A DNA stretch of 64,000 bases from UKL13-2 sp043773745 (GTDB lineage: Bacteria > Pseudomonadota > Gammaproteobacteria > Burkholderiales > Usitatibacteraceae). The notes under the pieces were generated by a model. The model was not told where the DNA came from. It saw only the letters and a program-made list of their open reading frames with translations, and ran no database searches. The stretch covers positions 1 through 64,000 of the forward strand of contig JAYVEV010000132.1 in assembly GCA_043773745.1 (NCBI GenBank). The letters are read 5' to 3'. Position 1 is the first letter of the stretch, and each line of letters opens with the position of its first letter. The position numbers and the translations under genes are program-made. Shown in pieces: positions 34,946 to 43,107 of the stretch.

Positions 34946-36430
34946 ATGAACGCCCCGCATGATCTGAAGCCCCTCACCACGCTTGCTCTCAAAGACCCAA
35001 CACTGTTTCGCACCCAAAGCTATATTGATGGCAACTGGGTTGAGGCGGACTCGGGCAAGCGTTTTGATGTGGACAATCCGGCGACCGGTGCCGTCATTGC
35101 CAGCGTGCCCGACTGCGGCGCAGTTGAGACCCGGCGGGCGATTGGTGCCGCCAACGCCGCGTTACCTGGCTGGCGCGCGCTGACCGCAAAGGCGCGCAGT
35201 ACCCTATTGCGCAAATGGTTTGATTTGATGTTGGCCCATGCCGATGATTTAGCACTGATCCTCACCACCGAACAAGGCAAGCCACTGGCCGAGGCAAAAG
35301 GCGAAGTGATGTACGGCGCTTCGTTTATCGAATGGTTTGCCGAGGAAGGCAAGCGCATTTATGGCGACGTGATTCCACCGCATATGGCGGATAAACGTTT
35401 GATCGTGATGAAGCAGCCGATTGGCGTAACAGCCGCCATCACGCCGTGGAATTTCCCCAATGCGATGATCACCCGCAAAGCCGCACCAGCCCTGGCGGCA
35501 GGCTGTACGATGGTGCTGAAACCTGCTGAGCAAACCCCGATTTCTGCTCTGGCAATGGCAGAGCTGGCGCATCGCGCAGGCATTCCCAAAGGTGTGTTCA
35601 ATGTCATCACTGGGGATGCGCCCGCCATCGGTGGTGAGCTGTGTGCCAACCCCATTGTGCGCAAGCTCAGCTTCACCGGCTCCACCGAGGTCGGCCGGAT
35701 TTTGATGCGGCAATGCGCACCCACGATTAAAAAATTATCGCTGGAACTCGGCGGCAATGCGCCCTTCATCGTCTTTGATGATGCCGATCTTGATGTCGCC
35801 GCCGATAGCCTGATGGCGTCGAAATACCGCAACGCCGGGCAGACCTGCGTATCGGCCAACCGCATCTATGTGCAGGCCGGTGTGTATGAAAAATTTGCCG
35901 AAAAAATGAAAGCGAAAATGGCCTCGCTGAAAGTTGGTGTTGGCACCGACAGCGGCGTAACCATCGGCCCGCTGATTGATGCGCAAGGCCTGGCGAAGGT
36001 AGAGGCGCATGTCGCTGACGCAATTGCCAACGGCGCGACCGTGGTGTCCGGCGGCAAGAAGAGTCCCCTCGGCGGATTGTTTTATGAGCCGACGCTGCTG
36101 ACCAATGTGCCGATGTCGGCGCTGGCCTCCCGCGAAGAAACCTTCGGGCCGGTTGCACCGCTGATCAAATTTGACACTGAAGCCGAAGTAATTCAGCTGG
36201 CCAATGATTCGGAATTTGGTTTGGCTGCGTATTTTTTCTCGCGCGATGTGAGCCGTGTATTCCGCGTCAGCGAAGCGCTGGAGTCGGGCATGGTCGGGGT
36301 CAACACCGGCATGTTCTCAAACGAAGTCGCGCCGTTTGGTGGCGTGAAACAATCAGGTCTGGGACGCGAGGGCTCCAAGTACGGCATCGAGGATTATCTG
36401 GAAATTAAATATCTTTGTATTGGCGTTTAG
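34946..36430 (+). CDS. gabD: Succinate-semialdehyde dehydrogenase (NADP+)
   Basis: Oxidises succinate semialdehyde to succinate, the last step of GABA breakdown. 494 residues, typical of GabD. The NADP-binding and catalytic blocks are VTAAITPWNFPNAMITRKAA, FTGSTEVGRILM, LELGGNAPFIVFDDAD (general-base Glu about 267) and NAGQTCVSANR (nucleophile Cys about 300). Other semialdehyde substrates are possible, but overall similarity to GabD is strong. No GABA transaminase is nearby. The stop comes 14 bases before the ggt start. Confidence 0.93.
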   Translation: MNAPHDLKPLTTLALKDPTLFRTQSYIDGNWVEADSGKRFDVDNPATGAVIASVPDCGAVETRRAIGAANAALPGWRALTAKARSTLLRKWFDLMLAHADDLALILTTEQGKPLAEAKGEVMYGASFIEWFAEEGKRIYGDVIPPHMADKRLIVMKQPIGVTAAITPWNFPNAMITRKAAPALAAGCTMVLKPAEQTPISALAMAELAHRAGIPKGVFNVITGDAPAIGGELCANPIVRKLSFTGSTEVGRILMRQCAPTIKKLSLELGGNAPFIVFDDADLDVAADSLMASKYRNAGQTCVSANRIYVQAGVYEKFAEKMKAKMASLKVGVGTDSGVTIGPLIDAQGLAKVEAHVADAIANGATVVSGGKKSPLGGLFYEPTLLTNVPMSALASREETFGPVAPLIKFDTEAEVIQLANDSEFGLAAYFFSRDVSRVFRVSEALESGMVGVNTGMFSNEVAPFGGVKQSGLGREGSKYGIEDYLEIKYLCIGV

Positions 36431-36443
36431 GAAAACACATTCG

Positions 36444-38267
36444 ATGTGGAATAAAAACATAAACACCAGCATTGAAGCGGGGTTTGGGGCATTTATGACC
36501 CAAACGGCACGCCTCTGGCTGGGCTTAGCTTTTTATTTAATGCTGGGGGTTGTTACCCACACCGCGCTTGCGCAGCCCACCAAGGTTAGAGAACCGACCA
36601 GTGAAGCGCCCGAGCTTGCCACTGGCTTTATACAAAAACCAGTTGCCAATGCCAAGCACGCCATGGTGGCAGCGGCTCATCCGCTCGCGGTTGAAGCTGG
36701 CTTGAAAATGCTAGACCAGGGCGGCAGCGCAGTGGACGCTGCCATCGCCGTACAGATGGTGTTGAATCTGGCCGAGGCGCATGCATCCGGTATCGGCGGC
36801 GGTGCCTTCGTGATGCATTTTGATGCGAAGAAAAATACCGTCGTGGCTTACGATGGCCGTGAAGATGCGCCGCTGGCGGCCACGCCTGAATTATTCCTCG
36901 ACCATGACGGCAAGCCGATGAAATTTATTGATGCCGTGATCGGCGGCAGATCGGTCGGCGTGCCGGGTGTATTGCGGGTGCTCGAAATGGCGCATGCTCG
37001 TCATGGCAAGCTGGCATGGGCGAAATTATTCGAGCCCGCGATTGATCTCGCCGAGCATGGTTACCCGCTCACTCTGCGGCTGCATCGGCATTTGGCAAAT
37101 GACAATATTCTTCGTCACAACGCGGAAGCCAAGGTCATTTTTTACAACGAAGATGGCTCCCCCAAACCGCTCGGCACGCTGGTTAAAAATCCCGCCATTG
37201 CAGCCGTATTCAGACGCATCGCCCAAGAGGGTCCCGACGCTTTTTATAAAGGCGATATCGCCCGCGATATCGTGGCTGCGGTGCGCGGGCATGCCAGCAA
37301 TCCAGGCGGCTTGACTGAAGCTGATTTAGCGCACTACCAAGCACGTGCGCTGACACCCGTTTGCGGACCTTACCGTGTCTATAAGGTTTGCGGGATGCCG
37401 CCGCCATCCAGCGGCGGCATTGCGATATTGCAAATGCTGGAAGCGCTTGAACGCTTTGATATGAAAGCCGTGCGCCCGAACTCGGCCGAGGCGGTGCATT
37501 TATTTTCTGAAGCGGGCCGTCTTGCTTACGCTGATCGCGAGCGCTATGTGGGTGATGACCGCTTCGTCAACGTGCCGGTTGCGGGTTTGATTGATCCCGC
37601 CTACAACCATGCACGCGGGCTGTTGATTCAGCGTGAAAAATCCATGGGTAAAGCGCAGGCCGGCTCACCGGTCGGCATCAAGACCGCCATGGCGGACGGC
37701 GACACGCTGGAGTTTCCTTCCACCTCGCACATCTCGATTGTCGACAAGGATGGCAACGCCGTCAGCATGACAACAACCATTGAATCTTTTTTCGGCAGCC
37801 GACTTTTTGTACGCGGCTTTCCACTCAATAACCAATTGACCGATTTTTCAATGACGCCCACTGATAACGGCCTGCCGGTAGCGAATGCAGTGGGGCCGGG
37901 CAAACGCCCGCGTAGCGCGATGTCACCAACACTGGTATTCGATCAGCAGGGCAAACTCTTGATGGTGATCGGCTCGCCGGGTGGCAGCGTGATTATTAAT
38001 TACGTCGCCAAGACTTTGGTAGGCGTGCTGGATTGGGGGCTTGATATTCAGGCCGCGATTTCACTGCCCAATATTGGCAGCCGCAATGGACCAACCGAAA
38101 TCGAAAGTGGCACCGCCGCCGAAAATTTAGTGGGCGCATTGCGTGCCATGGGCCACCAAATCCGCACCTTCGATTTAAGCAGCGGACTGCACGGCATCGT
38201 GAGTACCGCGAACGGCTGGCAAGGCGGCGCGGACCCGCGGCGTGAAGGCATTGCCAAGGGTCGTTAA
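36444..38267 (+). CDS. ggt: Gamma-glutamyltransferase
   Basis: Periplasmic Ntn-hydrolase cleaving glutathione and other gamma-glutamyl compounds. About 607 residues; it matures by self-cleavage before the Thr in FPSTSHISIVDKDGNAVSMT (about residue 426). Signal peptide LGLAFYLMLGVVTHTALAQ. The large-subunit block is AMVAAAHPLAVEAGLKMLDQ and the small-subunit glycine loop is VIGSPGGSVIINYV. Three starts are possible (36420, 36444, 36495); 36444 has AGGAAA upstream. Placed just after gabD, it may share a transcript, feeding glutamate metabolism. Confidence 0.94.
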   Translation: MWNKNINTSIEAGFGAFMTQTARLWLGLAFYLMLGVVTHTALAQPTKVREPTSEAPELATGFIQKPVANAKHAMVAAAHPLAVEAGLKMLDQGGSAVDAAIAVQMVLNLAEAHASGIGGGAFVMHFDAKKNTVVAYDGREDAPLAATPELFLDHDGKPMKFIDAVIGGRSVGVPGVLRVLEMAHARHGKLAWAKLFEPAIDLAEHGYPLTLRLHRHLANDNILRHNAEAKVIFYNEDGSPKPLGTLVKNPAIAAVFRRIAQEGPDAFYKGDIARDIVAAVRGHASNPGGLTEADLAHYQARALTPVCGPYRVYKVCGMPPPSSGGIAILQMLEALERFDMKAVRPNSAEAVHLFSEAGRLAYADRERYVGDDRFVNVPVAGLIDPAYNHARGLLIQREKSMGKAQAGSPVGIKTAMADGDTLEFPSTSHISIVDKDGNAVSMTTTIESFFGSRLFVRGFPLNNQLTDFSMTPTDNGLPVANAVGPGKRPRSAMSPTLVFDQQGKLLMVIGSPGGSVIINYVAKTLVGVLDWGLDIQAAISLPNIGSRNGPTEIESGTAAENLVGALRAMGHQIRTFDLSSGLHGIVSTANGWQGGADPRREGIAKGR

Positions 38268-38296
38268 TTATTTTTTCGCAATATATGGAGATCAAA

Positions 38297-38914
38297 ATGA
38301 CATCACACTGCAAATCAAACAACGGCGATCGATTGCGATATTTGCTGGGCGCATTAGTCTTGTGTTCAATGAGCGCCTGCGCCGCACCGCCAGCAACTCC
38401 CACCGCAGTCAATCCCACACCAACCCCGAAGCCGCTGCCCGCGCGTGAACCCGTCGCCACAGGACCGCTGGCCGCCAATGCACCTGCACCGGCCGATGTC
38501 ATGCCGGCAGTCGTGACCGATCTCATTATTCGCGATAGTGCATTGGGTAAGGGCGAAGCAGCAACGCCGGGTGCGGTGATGTCGGTGCATTACACCGGTT
38601 GGCTATACGACGCCAAAATGCCCGGCGGCAAAGGTAAAAAATTTGATTCGTCGCTGGACCGTAACGAGCGCTTCAGCATCACGCTGGGTATCAGCCGCGT
38701 CATTCAAGGCTGGACACGCGGCCTCGCCGGGATGAGGGTTGGCACCAAGCGCACACTTATTATTCCACCGAGCCTGGGATATGGCGAACGCGGCGCAGGC
38801 GGCGTCATCCCACCAAACGCCACGCTGCTGTTTGAGGTTGAATTATTCACCCTGACGCCAGGCCCTGCGCCTGCGCCCGCAACCGCGCCTTCCGCTGCAC
38901 CCGCCACCAAGTAG
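38297..38914 (+). CDS. FKBP-type peptidyl-prolyl isomerase lipoprotein
   Basis: About 205 residues. Lipoprotein signal VLCSMSAC, then a Pro/Ala-rich linker, then one FKBP domain (about 80-185) with VMSVHYTGWLYD, KKFDSSLDRN, FSITLGISRVIQGW and IIPPSLGYGERG, all normal active-site blocks. A short Pro/Ala tail closes the protein. It is an extracytoplasmic folding helper tethered to a membrane. The ATG at 38297 has GGAG nine bases upstream and is preferred to 38285. Confidence 0.93.
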   Translation: MTSHCKSNNGDRLRYLLGALVLCSMSACAAPPATPTAVNPTPTPKPLPAREPVATGPLAANAPAPADVMPAVVTDLIIRDSALGKGEAATPGAVMSVHYTGWLYDAKMPGGKGKKFDSSLDRNERFSITLGISRVIQGWTRGLAGMRVGTKRTLIIPPSLGYGERGAGGVIPPNATLLFEVELFTLTPGPAPAPATAPSAAPATK

Positions 38915-38917
38915 TCG

Positions 38918-39700
38918 GTGGAGTTCGATTTATCCTGGGCGTTTGCCGTCCTTTGTGTACTGGCTTTTTTTGCGGGGCTGGTAGATTCGGTGATCGGCGG
39001 CGGCGGCTTGATTCAGGTACCGGCGCTGCTGGTGATGCTGCCGGGGGTACCGGTTGCAACAATTTTTGGCACCAATAAAATTATCTCGGTCGCGGGCACC
39101 ACGGTTGCGCTGGCACAGATAGCGCGCAACGTGACGGTGCCGTGGCGCATGTTGTTGGCGGCTGCGATAGTCGGCGCGATCTTCGCTTTTATTGGCGCAC
39201 GGTCAGTGACGCTGATTGATCCGGCATTGTTGAAGCCAATTATATTGCTGCTGCTGATTGCCGTCGCCATCTATACCTTTATGCGCAAAGATTTTGGCCA
39301 TTTGCATGCTCCCAAATGGCCCGAACCCAAACAACGCTGGATTGCCATGGGCATTGGTGCAGTGCTCGGATTTTACGAAGGTTTTTTTGGCCCTGGCACC
39401 GGCAGCTTTCTTATTTTTGCCTTCGTCGGTTTGCTCGGCTTCAATTTTTTGACGGCCTCGGCCTCGGCCAAAGTCATCAACATTACGACCAATCTGGCCG
39501 CTCTGGCATGGTTTGCCTGGAGCGGAAATATCCTCTATAAATTAGCGATCCCAATGGCTGTTTTTAATGTGGCGGGCGCGCTGGTCGGATCACGATTGGC
39601 CATTAAAAAAGGCAGCGGATTTTTACGCGTGTTCTTTTTGGTTGTGATGGTCGCGTTGATATTGCGCTATGCATACGATATTTTTTGGAAAGCCAGTTGA
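38918..39700 (+). CDS. TSUP family transporter (TauE/SafE), second copy
   Basis: 260 residues, about eight helices, with the family loops GLVDSVIGGGGLIQVPALLV and FFGPGTGSFLIFAFVGLLGF. It has a GTG start three bases after the FKBP stop. It is only distantly similar to the TSUP gene at 24321, so this is not a recent duplication. Substrate unknown. Confidence 0.9.
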   Translation: MEFDLSWAFAVLCVLAFFAGLVDSVIGGGGLIQVPALLVMLPGVPVATIFGTNKIISVAGTTVALAQIARNVTVPWRMLLAAAIVGAIFAFIGARSVTLIDPALLKPIILLLLIAVAIYTFMRKDFGHLHAPKWPEPKQRWIAMGIGAVLGFYEGFFGPGTGSFLIFAFVGLLGFNFLTASASAKVINITTNLAALAWFAWSGNILYKLAIPMAVFNVAGALVGSRLAIKKGSGFLRVFFLVVMVALILRYAYDIFWKAS

Positions 39701-39721
39701 ACACTGCGGTAAGGAAACCAC

Positions 39722-40492
39722 GTGGAAAATAATCGAGAAAAAACTTTTGGCGCATTCATTATTGGCGATGAAATCTTGTCCGGCAAAAGACAGGATAAGC
39801 ATCTGGCCAAAACCATCGAAACCCTGGGCGCGCGCGGGCTGTCGCTGAGCTACGCACATTATCTTGGTGATGAGCCGGAACGAATTATCGCCGCGCTCAA
39901 ACAGTCATTTTCGACCGATCATATTGTGTTCAGTTTTGGCGGCATTGGCGCCACACCCGATGATCACACCCGACAATGCACGGCGGCCGCTCTGGGCGTG
40001 GCACTGCACCAGCACCCCGATGCAGTGGCGGCTATGGCATCAAGACCTAATTTTGAACTCTCCCCCAACCGTTTGAAGATGGCGGAATTTCCGCTGGGCT
40101 CCACGATCATTCCGAATCCCTACAACAGCATTGCGGCATTCTCATGCGGTGACCATCATTTCCTGCCGGGCTTTCCTGAAATGTCATGGCCGATGATGGC
40201 GTGGGTGCTGGACACCCAATATTCGGCGCTGTTTAATCGAACCCCGTTTGCGGAGGAAATCATCATTATCGAGCGGGCCGGTGAAAGTGATTTGATTGAT
40301 GCGATGAATCGTATCGTCGTCAATTATCCGACGACTAAGCTGTCGAGCCTGCCGCAATTTTTGGCGAGTGCTGCCGGTGGCCGCATGATCGAACTCTCCA
40401 TTCGCGGCGACCCCGCGGCAGTACCGTTGGCGATGGGCGAGATGAAACGCGAAATAGAACGCCTTGGTTTCGCGTTCCGGTCAAAGACTTAA
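39722..40492 (+). CDS. CinA-like MoCF domain protein
   Basis: 256 residues from a GTG start. The N-terminal two-thirds is the molybdopterin-binding-like (MoCF) domain of CinA, with IGDEILSGKRQDKHLAKTIE and FSFGGIGATPDDHTRQCTA. The C-terminal nicotinamide-nucleotide amidohydrolase domain of full CinA is absent, so this is the short stand-alone form (about 250 residues) common in proteobacteria. The reaction is uncertain; ADP-ribose pyrophosphatase has been shown for some MoCF proteins of this kind. Confidence 0.87.
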   Translation: MENNREKTFGAFIIGDEILSGKRQDKHLAKTIETLGARGLSLSYAHYLGDEPERIIAALKQSFSTDHIVFSFGGIGATPDDHTRQCTAAALGVALHQHPDAVAAMASRPNFELSPNRLKMAEFPLGSTIIPNPYNSIAAFSCGDHHFLPGFPEMSWPMMAWVLDTQYSALFNRTPFAEEIIIIERAGESDLIDAMNRIVVNYPTTKLSSLPQFLASAAGGRMIELSIRGDPAAVPLAMGEMKREIERLGFAFRSKT

Positions 40493-40511
40493 ACAAAAAA
40501 ACTGTACCCGA

Positions 40512-41276
40512 CTACCGTGGCGTATTGACCGGTACTGGCGGAGGAGCAGGCGGAAGAACGGGCACCACCAGTTCGTCGCGCTTCTTTTCATCTTTGCTGT
40601 CTGCATCGTTGACTGTCGGTGCCGCGTAAGCCACCAGCTCAATAATAATTTTCACGTCATCACTCACCGAGGCCGACCACGCCTTCATACCAAACTCGGA
40701 GCGGTTAATATTCAACACGGCATCGGCGGTACAGCGGGCACGCTTGGTTGCGCTGGCTGGCACGCAACCTGATTTGTAGACCACCAGCGTAACGGGTCTG
40801 GTCTTGCCCAGCAGTGTCAGCAAACCGTCAATACTCGTTAAGCGCTCAATCTCCCAGACAAAGCGTGAAGACTTGAACTCAATGGCCGGGAATTTTTCCA
40901 CATCAAAAAAATCAGGTCCGCGCAACACTTTGTTGGTAGCACTGGCATTCACCACATTCGCGTAAAGCGTAGTGGCATCAATCACGGCGGTAATGGCATC
41001 ATTAGTGCGGCTCTGCACATCGGTACGGGCGGGGTCATGGATTAAATGACCTGTGGTGCGGCTAAATTTCCCCCGCACGGTCATGAGACCCAAAAACATG
41101 GCTTCAAATCGTGAGTGTGTTTCATGCGGATCGATGATGTACTGCGGTGCCGCCAGTTGAGCATGCGCCATCGTGGGCACAACAAACATTGCGAGGCCCG
41201 TCAGCGTGGCAACAACTATGCGCACACGGGTTGCAAAATATTGATGCCCTCTGTGACAACTTATAAAGCTACTCAT
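40512..41276 (-). CDS. YceI family periplasmic lipid-binding-like protein
   Basis: About 254 residues. Signal peptide VVATLTGLAMFVVPTMAHA. The YceI lipocalin-like barrel spans about residues 45-210 (IDPHETHSRFEAMFLGLMTVRGKF, then VLRGPDFFDVEKFPAIEFKS). YceI proteins bind isoprenoid-type lipids such as polyprenyl quinone precursors. A charged and Pro-rich tail (VVPVLPPAPPPVPV) follows the barrel. Start 41276 overlaps the Hsp15 stop by eight bases; the frame open to 41339 would extend into that gene. Confidence 0.88.
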   Translation of the reverse strand: MSSFISCHRGHQYFATRVRIVVATLTGLAMFVVPTMAHAQLAAPQYIIDPHETHSRFEAMFLGLMTVRGKFSRTTGHLIHDPARTDVQSRTNDAITAVIDATTLYANVVNASATNKVLRGPDFFDVEKFPAIEFKSSRFVWEIERLTSIDGLLTLLGKTRPVTLVVYKSGCVPASATKRARCTADAVLNINRSEFGMKAWSASVSDDVKIIIELVAYAAPTVNDADSKDEKKRDELVVPVLPPAPPPVPVNTPR

Positions 41277-41724
41277 CGTCGCGCATCGCGTGGTCGCTGC
41301 TTGTGCTGTTGGCATGGCGTTCAAATTTTTGAATGGCACGCCGATCCTGCTTGGTAGGCCGACCTTTGAATAACGGTGGCGGCATATTGCGCTGCTCGTG
41401 CAGAATCTGTTCGCGCGCAGCGATGCTTTCCACGGTCTCTTCGTAGAAACCGCGCGCCACCACCGCCGATGCGCGTTTTTCGATAATACTTTTTACGACC
41501 AAATGAAATACATAGGGCGGTTTGCGTAATAGCAGCACATCACTGACTTTAATGGTTTTGGCAGGCTTGGCACGTTCATTGTTGACATCGACATGACCCG
41601 CATTAATGGCGTCGATGGCGATTTGGCGGGTCTTGAAAAACCGTGCCGCCCAAAGCCATTTATCGAGCCGCACTTGCGGCGCGGCGAGCTCAGTCGCCGC
41701 CTTGCTTTCAGCGCGACTTGGCAT
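41269..41724 (-). CDS. hslR: Hsp15-like S4 domain RNA-binding protein
   Basis: 151 residues. The S4 domain begins VRLDKWLWAARFFKTRQIAIDAINAGHVDVN, the hallmark of heat-shock protein 15, which rescues 50S subunits with a stuck peptidyl-tRNA by moving the tRNA. The C-terminal tail is basic (KGRPTKQDRRAIQKFER), typical of the family. It overlaps the upstream proteasome-like gene by 17 bases and the YceI gene by eight, giving a three-gene coupled unit. Confidence 0.92.
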   Translation of the reverse strand: MPSRAESKAATELAAPQVRLDKWLWAARFFKTRQIAIDAINAGHVDVNNERAKPAKTIKVSDVLLLRKPPYVFHLVVKSIIEKRASAVVARGFYEETVESIAAREQILHEQRNMPPPLFKGRPTKQDRRAIQKFERHANSTSSDHAMRDDE

Positions 41725-42319
41725 TTGCCTTCGCGCTCACTCTTGCGCTTAATTTCACGCTGGCGATATTCATCGGCAGCCCGGTGCCGGTGTCATATTC
41801 GGCGCCGCACAGCACGCCCATCCTGGCAATTTCTTCGGCTGCTTTGCGGCCCTTGTGCTGTTCATAAACCGCAAACATCGCACCCAATGCAAAATCGCGG
41901 CCCGAGCCAATCGCCCAGAAGCGATCAAACTCAAACACCTCACGCATCGAATACACTCCAAAAATACCGCTGGAGTTGACGATCAGCGCGGTTAATTGTG
42001 ATGACTCGTAAGCATCATCGTCTTCTTCCTTAGTGTTCAGGAATGCCTCATCTTTGAGCAGCGGATGAATTTTGCGAAAGCTTTCGTAAATTTCCTCGCG
42101 GCCATAAAACTTGAATTCGGGATGCCGCTTCAACAGACTTTCCAGCACCAGCTGGTGCGCGGCGGAACCGGCAATACCAAAATAAGTATCGCCATGCTTG
42201 AGTAATTTTTCCGGTGCAGCATCGTGCACGCTGCCCAAACGGGTTGAGCCAAATGTGGTGAGCGTGTCACCCGCGATCGTGACCATCCCATCTTTTTTAA
42301 CCACCACGATTGTTGTCAT
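41708..42319 (-). CDS. Betaproteobacterial proteasome homologue (BPH)
   Basis: 203 residues of the Ntn-hydrolase, proteasome beta-subunit fold. After Met1 the protein starts TTIVVVKKDGMVTIAGD, so maturation would expose a catalytic N-terminal Thr as in HslV, and the Asp of AGDTLTTFGSTRLG lies at the catalytic Asp17 position. A candidate lysine is in APEKLL, and IAGSAAHQLVLESLL is typical of BPH rather than HslV (no GNTVMKG or KVRRL motif). No HslU or other ATPase is adjacent. BPH forms self-compartmentalised rings but its substrates are unknown. AAGGATACTGAG precedes the ATG. Overlaps hslR, suggesting a protein-quality-control unit. Confidence 0.85.
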   Translation of the reverse strand: MTTIVVVKKDGMVTIAGDTLTTFGSTRLGSVHDAAPEKLLKHGDTYFGIAGSAAHQLVLESLLKRHPEFKFYGREEIYESFRKIHPLLKDEAFLNTKEEDDDAYESSQLTALIVNSSGIFGVYSMREVFEFDRFWAIGSGRDFALGAMFAVYEQHKGRKAAEEIARMGVLCGAEYDTGTGLPMNIASVKLSARVSAKANAKSR

Positions 42320-42402
42320 CTCAGTATCCTTTTTATTACCAATTCGATTACGACCCTGATTGCAAACTGCCGAGCCCGCACTTAAGCGTAGCCCAAAATG
42401 GC

Positions 42403-42864
42403 TCAGCTTCGCAGCCGATCCCCAAAATTGACCATTAACACACCGGCAATCACCAGCATCGCACCGATGGCGCGCGGCGCGGATAATTCACGCTCAACCA
42501 TCCCCAGTATGCCAACGCGGTCAAACACCAGCGATGCCAGAACCTGCCCGGCAATCACCAGGCTCAACATGGTTGCCACACCAATGCGCGGCGCCAATAG
42601 CGTGGTGCCAAAGACAAACATGGCACCCAGCAGTCCGCCCATCAACTGCCACGGCGCAACACTGGAAAGCTTGAGCACACTGCCCCATTTCTCGCCCGAG
42701 GCCACACACACCACCACCAAAATAACGGAGCCGACTAAAAAATTGATGAGCGCCGCAAACACAGCGCCGCTGCCCACCGCAACACGCAGCGAATTATTAA
42801 TAATCGCCTGCAATGGAATCATGCAGCCAATAAAAAAAGCAAACAGCAGCAAAAGCGTATTCAT
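42403..42864 (-). CDS. YdcZ-like DMT family protein (DUF606)
   Basis: 153 residues, about five helices (LLLLFAFFIGCMIPLQAIINNSLR, then LINFLVGSVILVVV). This is the half-size EamA-like YdcZ family, usually a single five-helix repeat working as a dimer. Transport substrate unknown. The upstream region has a direct repeat at 42922-42961. Confidence 0.85.
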   Translation of the reverse strand: MNTLLLLFAFFIGCMIPLQAIINNSLRVAVGSGAVFAALINFLVGSVILVVVCVASGEKWGSVLKLSSVAPWQLMGGLLGAMFVFGTTLLAPRIGVATMLSLVIAGQVLASLVFDRVGILGMVERELSAPRAIGAMLVIAGVLMVNFGDRLRS

Positions 42865-42921
42865 GGGTAATCCGGTTGGTTAAGGTAATTGCGGGCCGCA
42901 ACGCCATGGGGAAATATCCGC

Positions 42922-42961
42922 AGACACATAGCTCTAGATGAATAGCATTAGACACATGGCT
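42922..42961. repeat. Direct repeat of 12 bp, possible operator
   Basis: AGACACATAGCT (42922-42933) and AGACACATGGCT (42950-42961) match in 11 of 12 positions with 28 bases between starts (about 2.7 helical turns). They lie 58-97 bases upstream of the YdcZ-like gene and could be paired regulator sites. Confidence 0.45.
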
Positions 42962-43078
42962 ATATTATCTACCCGTATCTGCGGCCAAAATCAATCGTAG
43001 GCCGTGATAGTAGCGCGAGAAATCAAGTCACAAGGCGGCCCGCAAGTCCGGCAGACCGATGTGTTCTGTTTGCGCCAA

Positions 43079-43096
43079 CCGCCAAGGATATGGCGG
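43079..43096 (-). terminator. Hairpin after the giant surface protein gene
   Basis: CCGCCA (43079-43084) and TGGCGG (43091-43096) form a perfect six-pair stem with a six-base loop, 12 bases beyond the stop codon on the minus strand. No T-run follows, so it may act with Rho or stabilise the 3' end. Confidence 0.45.
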
Positions 43097-43107
43097 CTGG
43101 CATAATT

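Noticed and set aside
41708..42319. Classical HslV
   Set aside because: The start TTI and the Asp fit, but the HslV signatures around the S1 pocket are absent, no hslU is adjacent, and the sequence matches the BPH pattern better.
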